Of a DNA stretch of 64,000 nucleotides, positions 16,187 to 26,538 are shown one piece after another (the first letter of the stretch is position 1; the number at the start of each line of letters is the position of its first letter). The DNA is from Rubricella aquisinus. GTDB lineage: Bacteria > Pseudomonadota > Alphaproteobacteria > Rhodobacterales > Rhodobacteraceae. Where the stretch lies: positions 186,001 through 250,000 of the forward strand of contig NZ_JACIJS010000002.1 in the NCBI RefSeq assembly GCF_014199445.1. Reading direction: 5' to 3'. Made by a program: the position numbers and the translations under genes. The notes under the pieces were generated by a model, which was not told where the DNA came from, made no database searches, and saw only the letters and a program-made list of their open reading frames with translations.

Positions 16187-16840
16187 ATGCCTGAGGTGAT
16201 TTTTCCGGGGCCAGAGGGTCGCCTAGAAGGCCGCTACCACCCTCAGCCGGAACGGGACGCGCCGATTGCGATCATCCTTCATCCCGATCCGAAATTCGGC
16301 GGCACGATGAACAATCGTGTCACCTATAACCTGCATTATGCGTTTCACGAGATGGGCTTTACCGTGCTGCGGTTCAATTTCCGGGGCGTTGGCCGGTCGC
16401 AGGGCGAATATGATCAGGGGATCGGTGAATTGTCGGATGCAGCATCCGCGCTCGATTACCTTCAATCCATGAACCCGAACGCCAAGCATTGCTGGGTCGC
16501 GGGGTTCAGTTTTGGTGCGTGGATCGGGATGCAGTTGTTGATGCGGCGGCCGGAGGTTACCGGCTTTATCTCCGTCGCTCCGCCCGCGAATATGTATGAT
16601 TTCAGCTTCCTCGCGCCCTGCCCGTCCTCCGGCCTGATCATCAACGGGGAGAATGACCGCGTGGTCCCGCCCGCCGATGTGGTTGGCCTGTCGGACAAGC
16701 TCAAGCAGCAAAAGGGCATCACCATCACCCACAGCGTTGTGCCAGAGGCTGGCCATTTCTTTGAAAAAGGGATGGAGGACATGATCGGCCAAGTGCAGGA
16801 TTATGTCCGTATGCGCCAGAAAAGCCCCGAAATCCGCTAA
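16187..16840 (+). CDS. Alpha/beta hydrolase
   Basis: A 217-residue cytoplasmic alpha/beta hydrolase. The nucleophile elbow is GFSFGAW (Ser near residue 108), preceded by the oxyanion strand AIILHPDPKFGG and NFRGVGRSQGEYD. The Asp is likely in INGENDRVVPP (about 152) and the His in PEAGHFFEKGM near 190. The closest described group is the short dienelactone-hydrolase/serine aminopeptidase-like family; the substrate is unknown. It is divergent from iscR, starting 50 bases from the suf -35, so the two share a control region. GGAGAGGA precedes the start. It overlaps anmK at the 3' ends by 4 bases. Confidence 0.85.
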   Translation: MPEVIFPGPEGRLEGRYHPQPERDAPIAIILHPDPKFGGTMNNRVTYNLHYAFHEMGFTVLRFNFRGVGRSQGEYDQGIGELSDAASALDYLQSMNPNAKHCWVAGFSFGAWIGMQLLMRRPEVTGFISVAPPANMYDFSFLAPCPSSGLIINGENDRVVPPADVVGLSDKLKQQKGITITHSVVPEAGHFFEKGMEDMIGQVQDYVRMRQKSPEIR

Positions 16841-17916
16841 ATCCGGCTGATCTGTCCACCACAGACCGGCGCCGCGCAGCCCGTGGTGCCCGGCGCGGAG
16901 GTGGGCTGGTCGGTCAACACCCGCACGGCCAAATGCCCGAACGCCTGCGCCTCCAGCATATCACCATCAAGGCCAACCGCCTCCACCGGATCGACCGGCT
17001 GCGACAGGCGGGCTGACAGCGCATCCATCAAGGTTGCGTTCTTGCGCCCGCCCCCACAGACGAGCCACCTGACCGGGGCGCTCGGGAAATGGAGTTGAGC
17101 CTTGGCAATCGTGTCCACCGTCAGGTCAAGCAGCGTGGCCATACCGTCCGCGTCTGACAACGGCGCGACCATTTCCAGTGCCGCGTGGAAATCATGCCTG
17201 TCCAAGGATTTGGGCGGCGTTCTTTGCAAAAAACCTTGCCCGATCGCGCTGACATCCTGCACGCGGCCACCCCGCGCGAGCGCGCCCTTATCGTCAAACC
17301 GCACGCCCCTGCGTGCCATCACGAAATCATCCATCAGCGCATTTCCCGGCCCGGTGTCAAAGGCCAACAGCGCCCCCGGCGCCTCGGGTGCAGCACATCG
17401 CGGATTGACCCATGTCACATTCGCAACACCCCCGATATTGAGGAACACCACCGGCGCGGTCAGCCCCACCGCGCGCGCCAGCGCGAAATGATAGAACGGG
17501 GCCAGTGGCGCGCCCTGCCCGCCTGCCCGCATATCGGCGGAGCGAAAATCCCACACCACCGGCACGCCCGCCGCCGCCGCCAAGCGCGCCCCGTCGCCCA
17601 GTTGATGCGTCCGCGCGCGCTCCGGGTCATGTGCCAGTGTCTGGCCGTGAAACCCGATGACCTCCGCCGGGGGCAGCGCGCGGATCGCCTCCAGATGCGC
17701 GTGATGGATGACCTCGGATGCGGCGACAAGCGCATTGCTGCGCCCCGGCCACATGCCTTGCGCGGCCGATAGGATCGCGCGCTCCTCATCCGTGTAGGGG
17801 CGAAAATGGCTTGGCCCAAAGCCAAACACATCCGCCCCGTCTGTGCGCACAAGGGCCGCATCCACCCCATCCATTGACGTGCCGGACATCAGCCCCAGCG
17901 CCCAAATCGGCGTCAT
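16837..17916 (-). CDS. anmK: Anhydro-N-acetylmuramic acid kinase
   Basis: A 359-residue kinase that turns 1,6-anhydro-MurNAc from cell-wall turnover into MurNAc 6-phosphate, so that the sugar is recycled. It shows the family start GLMSGTSMDGVDAALV, VIGFHGQTLAHDP, the catalytic-Asp region LLAFDTGPGNALMDD and the ATP site WLVCGGGRKNATLMDAL. The start at 17916 (MTPIWALG) follows AGAGG. It is divergent from tyrS with 65 bases between starts, and convergent with the hydrolase gene. Confidence 0.95.
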   Translation of the reverse strand: MTPIWALGLMSGTSMDGVDAALVRTDGADVFGFGPSHFRPYTDEERAILSAAQGMWPGRSNALVAASEVIHHAHLEAIRALPPAEVIGFHGQTLAHDPERARTHQLGDGARLAAAAGVPVVWDFRSADMRAGGQGAPLAPFYHFALARAVGLTAPVVFLNIGGVANVTWVNPRCAAPEAPGALLAFDTGPGNALMDDFVMARRGVRFDDKGALARGGRVQDVSAIGQGFLQRTPPKSLDRHDFHAALEMVAPLSDADGMATLLDLTVDTIAKAQLHFPSAPVRWLVCGGGRKNATLMDALSARLSQPVDPVEAVGLDGDMLEAQAFGHLAVRVLTDQPTSAPGTTGCAAPVCGGQISRI

Positions 17917-17981
17917 CCTCTTCCCTTTCGTGGCTTCTCCGCGTAACACCACCCGGCAATCAAAGATAACGGACCAGACCG

Positions 17982-19232
17982 ATGACCTACACCCCAAAGA
18001 GCGATTTCCTGCGCACGATGATCGCGCGCGGTTTCCTTCAGGATTGCACGGATATGGAGGGGCTGGATCAACGGCTCCTCAATGGGGTGGTGCCGGGCTA
18101 TATCGGGTTTGATGCGACAGCGGACAGTCTGCATGTCGGCTCGCTCATCCAGATCATGACGCTGCGCTGGCTCCAGAAATGCGGGCACAAGCCGATTGTC
18201 CTGATGGGCGGTGGCACGACGAAGGTGGGCGATCCTTCAGGCAAGGACGAGTCGCGCAAATTGCTGGATGAAGCCGGGATTGAGGCCAACATCGCGGGCA
18301 TCCGCTCCGTGTTCGACAAATATGTGTCCTTCGAGGATGGCCCAACGGGTGCCATCATGCCCAATAACGCGGAATGGCTTGATGAGTTGCACTACATCTC
18401 CTTCCTGCGCGACTACGGGCGGCATTTCACGATCAACCGGATGCTGACCTTTGATAGTGTCAAGCTGCGGCTGGATCGCGAACAGCCCCTGACCTTCCTT
18501 GAGTTCAACTACATGCTGTTGCAAGCCTATGATTTCCTTGAGCTTCACCGCCGCTATGGCTGTGGTCTGCAAATGGGCGGCTCGGATCAATGGGGCAATA
18601 TCGTCAACGGGATCGACCTGACGCGCCGCGTGGCACAGGGGGAGGTGTTTGGGATCACCACGCCGCTCCTGACCACGTCTGACGGCAAGAAGATGGGCAA
18701 AACCGCCGATGGCGCGATCTGGCTCAACGCCGAGAAACGCAGCCCCTATGAGTTCTGGCAATTCTGGCGCAACACCACGGATGCAGATGTGGGCCGGTTC
18801 CTGAAACTCTACACCGAGTTGCCAATCGACGAATGTGAGCGGCTTGGCGCGCTTGAAGGGGCCGAGATCAACGCGGCGAAAATCCGCCTCGCAAATGAGG
18901 TCACGACGCTTTGCCATGGCGCGGATGCTGCCGCAGCGGCAGAAGCCACGGCCCGCGAAGTGTTCGAGCAGGGCGGCATCGGCGACGATCTGCCGACCAT
19001 CACGCTCCAATCGGATGAGCTGGGAGACGCGATCTCCGTCGTGCAGCTTTTCGTCAAATCGGGCCTCGCCAAATCCGGCAAGGACGCGAAACGCCTGATC
19101 GCTGAAGGCGGGGCCAAGCTTGATGATCAGCCTGTCACGGACGCCGGTGCGATGATCCCCGCGGATCACTTCGCCAATCCGATGAAACTGAGCGCGGGCA
19201 AAAAACGCCACGCCCTCGTCACCCGCGCCTAA
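17982..19232 (+). CDS. tyrS: Tyrosyl-tRNA synthetase
   Basis: A 416-residue class-I synthetase that charges tRNA-Tyr. The tyrosine-binding start [17 protein letters not shown] contains the HVGS form of the HIGH motif, the Gln-rich binding pocket is [12 protein letters not shown] and [11 protein letters not shown], and the KMSKS loop reads KKMGKT. The S4-like RNA-binding domain is at about 350-416 ([21 protein letters not shown]). Full length. It ends close to a hairpin terminator shared with the convergent DUF3179 gene. Confidence 0.97.
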   Translation: MTYTPKSDFLRTMIARGFLQDCTDMEGLDQRLLNGVVPGYIGFDATADSLHVGSLIQIMTLRWLQKCGHKPIVLMGGGTTKVGDPSGKDESRKLLDEAGIEANIAGIRSVFDKYVSFEDGPTGAIMPNNAEWLDELHYISFLRDYGRHFTINRMLTFDSVKLRLDREQPLTFLEFNYMLLQAYDFLELHRRYGCGLQMGGSDQWGNIVNGIDLTRRVAQGEVFGITTPLLTTSDGKKMGKTADGAIWLNAEKRSPYEFWQFWRNTTDADVGRFLKLYTELPIDECERLGALEGAEINAAKIRLANEVTTLCHGADAAAAAEATAREVFEQGGIGDDLPTITLQSDELGDAISVVQLFVKSGLAKSGKDAKRLIAEGGAKLDDQPVTDAGAMIPADHFANPMKLSAGKKRHALVTRA

Positions 19233-19238
19233 ACGATA

Positions 19239-19263
19239 GGGGCAGCGCGTAACGCCCTGCCCC
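19239..19263. terminator. Hairpin after tyrS
   Basis: GGGGCAG at 19239-19245 pairs with CTGCCCC at 19257-19263, with an inner GCG/CGC extension beyond one mismatch. It lies seven bases after the tyrS stop. No T run follows directly, but the position between convergent genes supports a terminator. Confidence 0.55.
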
Positions 19264-19272
19264 AATTCACTT

Positions 19273-19311
19273 TCTTAAAATATCCGCCCGCGCGGCGAGC
19301 GCATCGCCGCG
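19273..19311 (-). terminator. Hairpin after the DUF3179 gene
   Basis: On the minus strand a perfect 8-base stem CGCGGCGA-TGCGC-TCGCCGCG (19291-19311) is followed by GGGCGGATATTTTAAGAAAG. The trailing string resembles the GGCGGGAGGTATTTTGGGAAA element after the penicillin acylase gene. A terminator for the DUF3179 transcript is the natural reading. Confidence 0.55.
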
Positions 19312-19324
19312 GCAGGCGGCGATT

Positions 19325-20299
<975 letters not shown>

Positions 20300-20341
20300 C
20301 GCAAACCTCGCTCTGGGGTGCAGTGATGCCCTACCCTGACG

Positions 20342-20366
20342 AAAAAAGGGGCCGCATGGCAGCCCC
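20342..20366 (-). terminator. Intrinsic terminator after the cyclophilin pair
   Basis: On the minus strand GGGGCTG-CCATG-CGGCCCC is followed at once by TTTTTT. It lies about 30 bases past the stop of the second cyclophilin gene and upstream of the DUF3179 start. This is a textbook intrinsic terminator. Confidence 0.8.
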
Positions 20367-20395
20367 TCTCCCCGGATTGTGATGGAATGCGAGGA

Positions 20396-20965
20396 TCACT
20401 CGATCCGCGCGCTTTCAATGAAATCGGGCGTGCGCACCATCCCGTTTAGCTGCGGCGGACCCGTGCGCAGGGCGCGCACCATTTCCAATCCTTCGATCAC
20501 CTCACCGATCACGGTGTATTGCCCATCAAGGCTTGGGTGCCGCTCGGTCATGATGAAGAATTGGGAATTGGCCGAATCCGGGCTTGTGGCCCGCGCCATG
20601 CCAACCACGCCGGGGGCAAATGGCACGTCAGAGAATTCCGCGGGAAGGTTCGGCAGGCTCGATCCACCCTGCCCGGCCAGTTGCGCCGAATAGGCCCCAC
20701 GCTTCGCGTAAGTGATATCGCCCGTCTGCGCCATGAAGCCGGTGATAACGCGATGGAAGGCGACATTGTCATATTCGCCGTTATTCGCCAGCGTCATGAT
20801 CCGGGCCACATGCAGTGGCGCAATGTCAGGGCGCAGGCCGATCACCACGGTGCCTTTGCCCACGGCGGCATCAATCTCAAGCACCAGTTTCGGCTGATCC
20901 TGTGCTGCAGCCGGCAAAGACAGGCTCAGCGCCAGCCCAAGTGCGAGAAAGGCGCGCCGGATCAT
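20396..20965 (-). CDS. Exported cyclophilin-type peptidyl-prolyl isomerase
   Basis: A 189-residue cyclophilin with a signal peptide (MIRRAFLALGLALSLSLPAAAQ), so a periplasmic proline-isomerising folding helper. Family features: VAFHRVITGFMAQTGDI (catalytic Arg), FAPGVVGMARATSPDSANSQFFI, and GQYTVIGEVIEGLEMV. It overlaps the preceding cyclophilin gene by 4 bases (ATGA), so the pair is co-translated and arose by duplication. Confidence 0.93.
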   Translation of the reverse strand: MIRRAFLALGLALSLSLPAAAQDQPKLVLEIDAAVGKGTVVIGLRPDIAPLHVARIMTLANNGEYDNVAFHRVITGFMAQTGDITYAKRGAYSAQLAGQGGSSLPNLPAEFSDVPFAPGVVGMARATSPDSANSQFFIMTERHPSLDGQYTVIGEVIEGLEMVRALRTGPPQLNGMVRTPDFIESARIE

Positions 20966-21576
20966 TCCGCGCCGCCCATGCGCACGGTGACCATGCGGTC
21001 AGGATCGGTCACAGCGCCGGAGCCGGGCGCGCCGCGCTTGATCTGATCGACCAGATCCATGCCTTTCGTGACCTGACCGAACACGGTGTATTGGCCATTC
21101 AGGAACGCGCCTTCCTCAAACATGATGAAGAATTGCGAGTTGGCGGAGTTCGGGTTCTGCGAGCGGGCCATGCCCACGGTGCCCCGCTCGAACGGGACTT
21201 TGGAAAATTCCTGCGGCAGATCGGGATAGCTGGAGCCGCCAGTGCCCGCCCGGCGCGGATCGCCGCCCGGCCCGCCATGCTCCACATCGCCGGTCTGTGC
21301 CATGAAGCCTTCGATCACGCGGTGAAAGGCCACACCATCATAGGCCTGCTCGGCCACGAGGGTTTTCATCCGCTCCACATGCTTGGGCGCGACTTCCGGC
21401 AAAAGCTGGATATGCACCTCGCCTGTCTCAAGCGTGATGATCATGGTGTTGTCGGGTGATGTGTTCATAGCTGTCGGAGCCTCCCTCAGCTCGGGTTGCG
21501 GTTTGGGCATCATCGCCCAGAAGATCAGACCTCCCAGCGCACAGAGCGCGAGGATCAGAAAAAGCTTATTGTCCAT
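20962..21576 (-). CDS. Membrane-anchored cyclophilin-type peptidyl-prolyl isomerase
   Basis: A 204-residue cyclophilin. An N-terminal helix (about 4-22, LFLILALCALGGLIFWAMM) lacks a clear cleavage site and probably anchors the domain on the outer face of the inner membrane. The catalytic segment VAFHRVIEGFMAQTGDVEHGGPG and the motif NPNSANSQFFIMFEEGAFLNG are intact. It precedes and overlaps the second cyclophilin gene. Located 18 bases after coaD on the same strand, so the order coaD, ppi, ppi is likely one transcript. Confidence 0.93.
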   Translation of the reverse strand: MDNKLFLILALCALGGLIFWAMMPKPQPELREAPTAMNTSPDNTMIITLETGEVHIQLLPEVAPKHVERMKTLVAEQAYDGVAFHRVIEGFMAQTGDVEHGGPGGDPRRAGTGGSSYPDLPQEFSKVPFERGTVGMARSQNPNSANSQFFIMFEEGAFLNGQYTVFGQVTKGMDLVDQIKRGAPGSGAVTDPDRMVTVRMGGAE

Positions 21577-21594
21577 GGGTGACTGTCTAGCGCG

Positions 21595-22098
21595 TTATTT
21601 GGTGGGTGCAAGCCGTGCCTTGAGCGCCTGCTCGACACGGGGGGGCACGAAATTGGAGATATCGCCGCCCAATCGGGCGATTTCCTTGACCAGACGCGAC
21701 GCGATGGCCTGATGATGCGCATCTGCCATCAAAAACACCGTCTCCACATCGTCGTTCATCGCCCGGTTCATGCCGACCATCTGAAATTCATATTCGAAGT
21801 CGGACACGGCGCGCAGGCCGCGAATGATCATCTGCGCGCCCACGTCATGCGCGCATTGGATCAGCAGGTTCTCAAATGGATGAACGAGAATCTCAACACC
21901 GCTGTCGCGCGCGATATCGGCGGTTTCCTCCGCGATCATCTCCACCCGCTCTTCCAGGGTGAAAAGCGGCCCCTTGTCCCGGTTGATCGCGACCCCGATC
22001 ACCAGCCGGTCCACCAGCGCCGTCGCGCGGCGGATCACATCAAGATGTCCCAAGGTCACGGGATCAAACGTCCCCGGATAGAGGCCAGTGCGGATCAT
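21595..22098 (-). CDS. coaD: Phosphopantetheine adenylyltransferase
   Basis: A 167-residue enzyme for the fourth step of coenzyme A synthesis (4'-phosphopantetheine plus ATP to dephospho-CoA). The nucleotidyltransferase start GLYPGTFDPVTLGHLDVI has the HxGH-type site, followed by RGLRAVSDFEYEFQMVGMNR and the end motif SRLVKEIARLGGDISNFVPP. Full length. GGGAG precedes the ATG. The two cyclophilin genes follow. Confidence 0.97.
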   Translation of the reverse strand: MIRTGLYPGTFDPVTLGHLDVIRRATALVDRLVIGVAINRDKGPLFTLEERVEMIAEETADIARDSGVEILVHPFENLLIQCAHDVGAQMIIRGLRAVSDFEYEFQMVGMNRAMNDDVETVFLMADAHHQAIASRLVKEIARLGGDISNFVPPRVEQALKARLAPTK

Positions 22099-22124
22099 GG
22101 GGGCGCTCCCGTCTGTTCAGTCTG

Positions 22125-22153
22125 GCGTGACGCAACAATATTTCGCGTCACGC
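22125..22153. other. Nine-base inverted repeat between the CBS gene and coaD
   Basis: GCGTGACGC (22125-22133) and GCGTCACGC (22145-22153) are perfect complements with an 11-base A+T-rich loop. It lies past the stop of the CBS gene and just before coaD on the same strand. There is no T run, so this may be a terminator of the Rho-assisted kind, a 5' leader hairpin of coaD or an operator. Confidence 0.5.
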
Positions 22154-22169
22154 GTCAACCGCCGATCCC

Positions 22170-22601
22170 TCAGTAGCCGGAGATCATGTCCGTCAGCGCG
22201 GAATTCTCCGCCTCGATCATCTGCATCCGTGCCTTCACCGCATCGCCGATAGAGATGATGCCAACCAAAGTCCCGCCATCCATCACGGGCATGTGCCGAA
22301 ACCGCCCGTCGGTCATCTGGTTGAGGACCGACACCATCGAGTCGGTCGGCGCGCAGCCAATCACCTTGGCCGTCATGGTGTTGGCGACGGAAGTATCAAG
22401 GCACGCGGCCCCCTCTTCCCCCAATTTGCGCACGATATCGCGTTCAGAGAGGATGCCATCCACGCTTTTGCCATCCTTGGAAACGATCAGGGCACCGATT
22501 TTCTTGGCCCCCAGCCGCTCAGCTGCGGATCGCAGGCTTGCATCGGGCGTGATGGTCTCCAAGGTTGCGGGCTTCTGCCCCAAAACATGTTGCACCAGCA
22601 T
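22170..22601 (-). CDS. Two-CBS-domain protein
   Basis: A 143-residue protein made of two CBS domains (about 5-60 and 70-130), which together form an adenosine-nucleotide sensing module. Visible motifs: LGAKKIGALIVSKDGKSVDGILSERDIV and RFRHMPVMDGGTLVGIISIGDAVKA. I chose the ATG at 22601 because GGGAGGA stands eight bases upstream; an in-frame ATG at 22637 would add 12 residues with no clear ribosome site. No fused catalytic domain. It may regulate a partner, but none is adjacent. Confidence 0.88.
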   Translation of the reverse strand: MLVQHVLGQKPATLETITPDASLRSAAERLGAKKIGALIVSKDGKSVDGILSERDIVRKLGEEGAACLDTSVANTMTAKVIGCAPTDSMVSVLNQMTDGRFRHMPVMDGGTLVGIISIGDAVKARMQMIEAENSALTDMISGY

Positions 22602-22829
22602 GGTGTTGATCCTCCCGACAAATTTGTTGATCTCCACGGTGGCAGATCAGGACTGCGCGGGTCAAGCGTGATGAACACCCCTTGGTTGTGAGCGAAGTTT
22701 CGCCGCAATCCGGTTGAACACAGGGCTATTTCCGGCAAAAACTAGGAAACTTTGCCCAGCAACGCTGCGTTTCACCAGACAAATGCCCCCGTCCCGCCTA
22801 GCTGAGGGACAATAGAAATGGAGGACGTC

Positions 22830-23162
22830 ATGAAACGTGCAATCCCGTTTATCGCCCTGCTCGCACTTGCCACGGCTCCGGCGGCCTATGCCAATGGCCC
22901 CGAACATTGCCCGCCCGGGCTGGCCAAGAAAACACCCGCCTGCATCCCGCCGGGGCAAGCGATGAAATATGAGGTGGGTGATCGGATCGCCCCGGAAACC
23001 GACCGCCGGATCATCCGCGATTGGGAGGATCTGGGCCTGCCGCGCCCCGGTGAGGACGAAATCTACATCGCCCTTCCGGCGGACAATGAGATTGTGCGCG
23101 TCCTGCAGGATGGCCTGATCGTTGTCGAGGCGATTGGCATTCTGGATCAGTGGCTGAACTGA
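22830..23162 (+). CDS. Small exported RcnB-like protein
   Basis: A 110-residue protein with a signal peptide (MKRAIPFIALLALATAPAAYA). After it comes CPPGLAKKTPACIPPGQAMK, the repeat seen at the start of RcnB-like periplasmic proteins, with Cys at two sites. The rest (residues 50-110) ends in a hydrophobic strand with LQDGLIVVEAIGILDQWLN. The ATG at 22830 has GGAGG five bases upstream; an ATG 12 bases earlier is less likely. In related genomes such genes next to uvrA are sometimes misnamed as uvrA; there is no such similarity. Function unknown. Confidence 0.75.
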   Translation: MKRAIPFIALLALATAPAAYANGPEHCPPGLAKKTPACIPPGQAMKYEVGDRIAPETDRRIIRDWEDLGLPRPGEDEIYIALPADNEIVRVLQDGLIVVEAIGILDQWLN

Positions 23163-23174
23163 CCCGCGCCTGAT

Positions 23175-23207
23175 CGGGTCGCGGTTATTCCGCCGCGACC
23201 CGTTTTT
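23175..23207 (+). terminator. Intrinsic terminator overlapping the uvrA 3' end
   Basis: CGGGTCGCGG (23175-23184) pairs perfectly with CCGCGACCCG (23193-23202) around an 8-base loop, followed by TTTTT. It ends the plus-strand RcnB-like transcript. The 3' half of the stem and the T run encode the last residues of the convergent uvrA. Confidence 0.8.
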
Positions 23208-26061
23208 GCATCAGGATCGGTTTGAGGTACTGCCCGGTATAGCTTTCCGCGACCATGGCGACCTCCTCAGGCGTCCCTTCGGCCACGATCCGCCCGCCGC
23301 CATCGCCGCCCTCGGGACCGATATCAATGATCCAATCGGCCGTCTTGATAACATCAAGGTTGTGTTCGATCACCACAAGGCTGTTGCCCTGATCGACCAA
23401 CTCATCCAGCACCATCAGCAGTTTGCGCACATCCTCGAAATGCAGACCCGTGGTCGGCTCATCAAGGATATAGAGCGTGCGGCCCGTGGCCCGCTTGGAC
23501 AGCTCCTTGGCGAGCTTCACGCGCTGCGCCTCCCCCCCCGATAGGGTGGTCGCCTGCTGGCCCACCTTGATATAACCAAGGCCCACACGTTTGAGCGTTT
23601 CCATCTTGTCGCGGATCGCGGGAACGGCCTGGAAAAACTCCGCCGCATCCTCGATCGTCATGTCAAGAACGTCCGCGATACTCTTGCCTTTAAACAAAAC
23701 TTCGAGCGTTTCTCGGTTGTAGCGTTTGCCGTCGCATGTCTCACAGGTGACATAGACATCGGGCAGGAAATGCATCTCGATCTTGATCACGCCATCGCCC
23801 TGACAGGCCTCACAACGCCCCCCTTTCACGTTGAACGAGAACCGCCCCGGTTTGTAGCCGCGCGCCTTGGCCTCCGGCAGACCGGCGAACCAATCCCGGA
23901 TGGGAGTGAAGGCGCCCGTATAGGTCGCGGGGTTGGAACGCGGGGTGCGCCCGATGGGCGATTGGTCGATGTCGATCACCTTATCAAGATGCTCCAGCCC
24001 CTTGATCGTGTCGCAAGGCGCGGGCGTCTGGCGCGCACCGTTGAGCCGCATGGACGCCGTCTTGAACAGTGTCTCAATCGTCAGCGTCGATTTCCCGCCC
24101 CCCGACACGCCCGTCACACAGGTGAAAATGCCCAGCGGGAACTTCACAGTGACGTTTTGCAAGTTGTTGCCGGTCGCGTTCACGACCTCGACATGTTTGC
24201 CATTGCCAGTGCGGCGATCCGCGCGGATCGGGATTTCGCGCTTTCCGGTCAAATATTGCCCGGTGATGGAGTGCTCTGACTGCGCTATTTCCTCCGGTGT
24301 CCCTTGGGCGATGATCTCCCCGCCATGCACACCTGCGCCGGGGCCGATATCCAGCACAAAATCCGCCTCCCGGATCGCTTCTTCGTCATGCTCGACCACG
24401 ATCACGGTATTCCCCTGATCGCGCAGGTTTTTAAGCGTGGTCAAGAGCCGCCCATTGTCGCGCTGATGCAAGCCGATGGACGGCTCATCTAGCACATAAA
24501 GCACACCCGTCAGGCCCGACCCGATTTGAGAGGCAAGCCGGATCCGCTGGCTTTCCCCCCCTGACAGCGTGCCGGAATTGCGGCTCAGCGTCAGGTAATC
24601 AAGGCCGACATTCACGAGAAACCCGAGCCGTTCGCGGATTTCCTTCAGGATCGCGCGGGCAATCTCGTTTTTCTGGTTCGTCAGATGGTTTGGTGCCTCT
24701 TCAATCCAGTCAAGCGCCTCGCGGATGCTTTTCTGCGTGACGTTGGAGATATGATCGCCTTGGATCTTGACCGCCAGCGCCTCCTGTTTCAGGCGATGCC
24801 CGTCACAGGTGCCGCAGGGGCGGTTGTTCTGATAGCGCTCAAATTCTTCGCGCACCCAGTTCGAATCCGTCTCCCGGAACCGTCGCTCCATATTCGGCAC
24901 GACCCCTTCAAAGGAGCGGGAGATTTCATAAACGCGCCCGCCCTCATCATAGCGAAACTTGACCTTTTCCTCGCCCGTGCCGTGCAGCATCACCTGATGC
25001 ACATGCGTGGGCAGGTCGCGCCATGGGGCGTGGCCGTCGAATTCGTAGTGTTTCGCTAGGGCCTCAATCGTCTGGCGGAAATAAGGGCTTTTCGTTTTGG
25101 CCCATGGCGCAATCGCCCCGTCATACAGGCTGAGCGACGTGTCCGGCACCACCAGCCGCTCGTCAAAGAACAACTCCATCCCCAACCCATCGCAGGACGG
25201 GCACGCACCAAAGGGCGCGTTGAAGGAAAACAGGCGCGGCTCAATCTCTGGGATCGTAAAGCCCGACACCGGGCAGGCGAAATTCTCCGAGAAGGTGAAG
25301 CGTTCCGGCTCCGGCGTGGTGCCGTCCTCCTGCTCTTTCGGGGCGGTTTCAAGGATCGCGATACCATCGGCAAGGTTGAGCGCAGTGCGGAAACTGTCCG
25401 CCAGCCGCTGCTCCATCCCCTCGCGCACCACAAGCCGGTCAACCACGACGTCGATATTGTGGCGGAATTTCTTGTCCAACACGGGCGGTTCGTCCAATTC
25501 GTAGAACTCACCGTTGACCTTGACGCGCTGGAAACCCTGTTTGCGCAGTTCAGCAAACTCTTTGCGGTATTCGCCCTTGCGGTCGCGGATGATGGGGGCA
25601 AGCAGATAGCCGCGCGTCCCCTCCTCCATGGCCATTACCCGATCCACCATTTCGGACACTTGCTGCGCCTCAATCGGCAGGCCCGTGGCGGGGGAGTATG
25701 GCGTGCCCGCGCGCGCAAACAAAAGGCGCATGTAGTCGTAAATCTCCGTCACCGTACCAACGGTGGAGCGGGGGTTTTTGCTCGTTGTTTTCTGCTCGAT
25801 GGAAATAGCCGGGCTGAGGCCAGAGATGTGATCCACATCCGGTTTTTGCATCATATCAAGGAATTGCCGCGCATAGGCCGACAGCGATTCCACATATCGC
25901 CGCTGCCCTTCGGCATAGATCGTGTCGAACGCGAGCGAGGATTTGCCGGAGCCGGACAGACCGGTGATGACGATCAGCGTATCGCGCGGCAGGTCCACAT
26001 CCACCGATTTGAGGTTATGCTCCCGCGCGCCACGGATCTCGATATGTTTCAATTCGGCCAT
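23185..26061 (-). CDS. uvrA: Excinuclease ABC subunit A
   Basis: A 958-residue UvrA, the damage-recognising ATPase of nucleotide excision repair. First Walker A is [19 protein letters not shown] (about 34), first signature [19 protein letters not shown], second Walker [15 protein letters not shown] (about 655), second signature [20 protein letters not shown], and zinc fingers CPSCDGLG... and [14 protein letters not shown]...[10 protein letters not shown]. Full length. The promoter region carries a near-consensus LexA box, so it is probably SOS-induced, as in Rhodobacter. Confidence 0.98.
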   Translation of the reverse strand: MAELKHIEIRGAREHNLKSVDVDLPRDTLIVITGLSGSGKSSLAFDTIYAEGQRRYVESLSAYARQFLDMMQKPDVDHISGLSPAISIEQKTTSKNPRSTVGTVTEIYDYMRLLFARAGTPYSPATGLPIEAQQVSEMVDRVMAMEEGTRGYLLAPIIRDRKGEYRKEFAELRKQGFQRVKVNGEFYELDEPPVLDKKFRHNIDVVVDRLVVREGMEQRLADSFRTALNLADGIAILETAPKEQEDGTTPEPERFTFSENFACPVSGFTIPEIEPRLFSFNAPFGACPSCDGLGMELFFDERLVVPDTSLSLYDGAIAPWAKTKSPYFRQTIEALAKHYEFDGHAPWRDLPTHVHQVMLHGTGEEKVKFRYDEGGRVYEISRSFEGVVPNMERRFRETDSNWVREEFERYQNNRPCGTCDGHRLKQEALAVKIQGDHISNVTQKSIREALDWIEEAPNHLTNQKNEIARAILKEIRERLGFLVNVGLDYLTLSRNSGTLSGGESQRIRLASQIGSGLTGVLYVLDEPSIGLHQRDNGRLLTTLKNLRDQGNTVIVVEHDEEAIREADFVLDIGPGAGVHGGEIIAQGTPEEIAQSEHSITGQYLTGKREIPIRADRRTGNGKHVEVVNATGNNLQNVTVKFPLGIFTCVTGVSGGGKSTLTIETLFKTASMRLNGARQTPAPCDTIKGLEHLDKVIDIDQSPIGRTPRSNPATYTGAFTPIRDWFAGLPEAKARGYKPGRFSFNVKGGRCEACQGDGVIKIEMHFLPDVYVTCETCDGKRYNRETLEVLFKGKSIADVLDMTIEDAAEFFQAVPAIRDKMETLKRVGLGYIKVGQQATTLSGGEAQRVKLAKELSKRATGRTLYILDEPTTGLHFEDVRKLLMVLDELVDQGNSLVVIEHNLDVIKTADWIIDIGPEGGDGGGRIVAEGTPEEVAMVAESYTGQYLKPILMQKRVAAE

Positions 26062-26128
26062 GCTGGCTGTCCCTCATTTGCTCCTGCGCGACATATAGGG
26101 GTTCGCGCGGGGATGGCGAGGTGTGCAT

Positions 26129-26155
26129 TTGTAAACAAAGCATGAACATTTACAA
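26129..26155 (-). promoter_or_regulatory. uvrA promoter with near-consensus LexA box
   Basis: On the minus strand -35 TTGTAA and -10 TACAAA are spaced by 16 bases. Between them lies GTTC-ATGCTTT-GTTT (26133-26147), one base from the alphaproteobacterial SOS box GTTC-N7-GTTC. The uvrA ATG is about 70 bases downstream. The position inside the promoter spacer fits LexA repression. Confidence 0.55.
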
Positions 26156-26298
26156 GGTCAGACGCGAGATTCACCCTATGCGTGTGTAAATCGGGGCAGA
26201 AATCGCAATTGCGCCACATTCGCGCACGATTCGAGACACCTTCGCCTGCCATATACCTTCTCAGCAGCCGGAAACGGCCCGAACTGAGGAGATCGAAA

Positions 26299-26460
26299 AT
26301 GTCTTTCATCTGGACCAACGAGCAGACCTTCGCCACCGAAGCAGCCGATGCCGTGATCGCCTCCATTTTCGGCCAAACCGTCGCGGATGAGATGGCAGTG
26401 GAGACCGAAGAGGTTTTCGTGCCGCTCGAAGAGACCGCGGACGAGATCACCGCCTGGTGA
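26299..26460 (+). CDS. Acidic 53-residue protein, unknown
   Basis: A small protein starting MSFIWTNEQTFATEAADA at an ATG with GAGGAG eight bases upstream. It has one helix-prone stretch (about 10-30, TEAADAVIASIFGQTVADEM) and a very acidic C-terminal half (EETEEVFVPLEETADEITAW). No membrane segment, no Cys, no recognised domain. It lies between uvrA (divergent) and ssb (same strand). A stable hairpin begins 27 bases after its stop. It may be a DNA-mimic or a small regulator of the neighbouring repair genes, but that is only a guess from charge and place. Confidence 0.72.
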   Translation: MSFIWTNEQTFATEAADAVIASIFGQTVADEMAVETEEVFVPLEETADEITAW

Positions 26461-26486
26461 TATCTGCCCATTGTTAACCGACCGGT

Positions 26487-26519
26487 AATCACGTTACGGA
26501 TTAAGTAACGTGATTTTTT
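26487..26519 (+). terminator. Strong hairpin with T run directly upstream of ssb
   Basis: AATCACGTTAC (26487-26497) and GTAACGTGATT (26505-26515) form a perfect 11-base stem with a 7-base loop, then TTTT. It ends 20 bases before the ssb ATG, so it can terminate the small upstream gene, but any ssb promoter must overlap it or lie before it. A promoter-like TTGTTA with 17 bases to TTACGG runs into the stem. Confidence 0.75.
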
Positions 26520-26538
26520 GATTCAGAAGGGATGCGCA

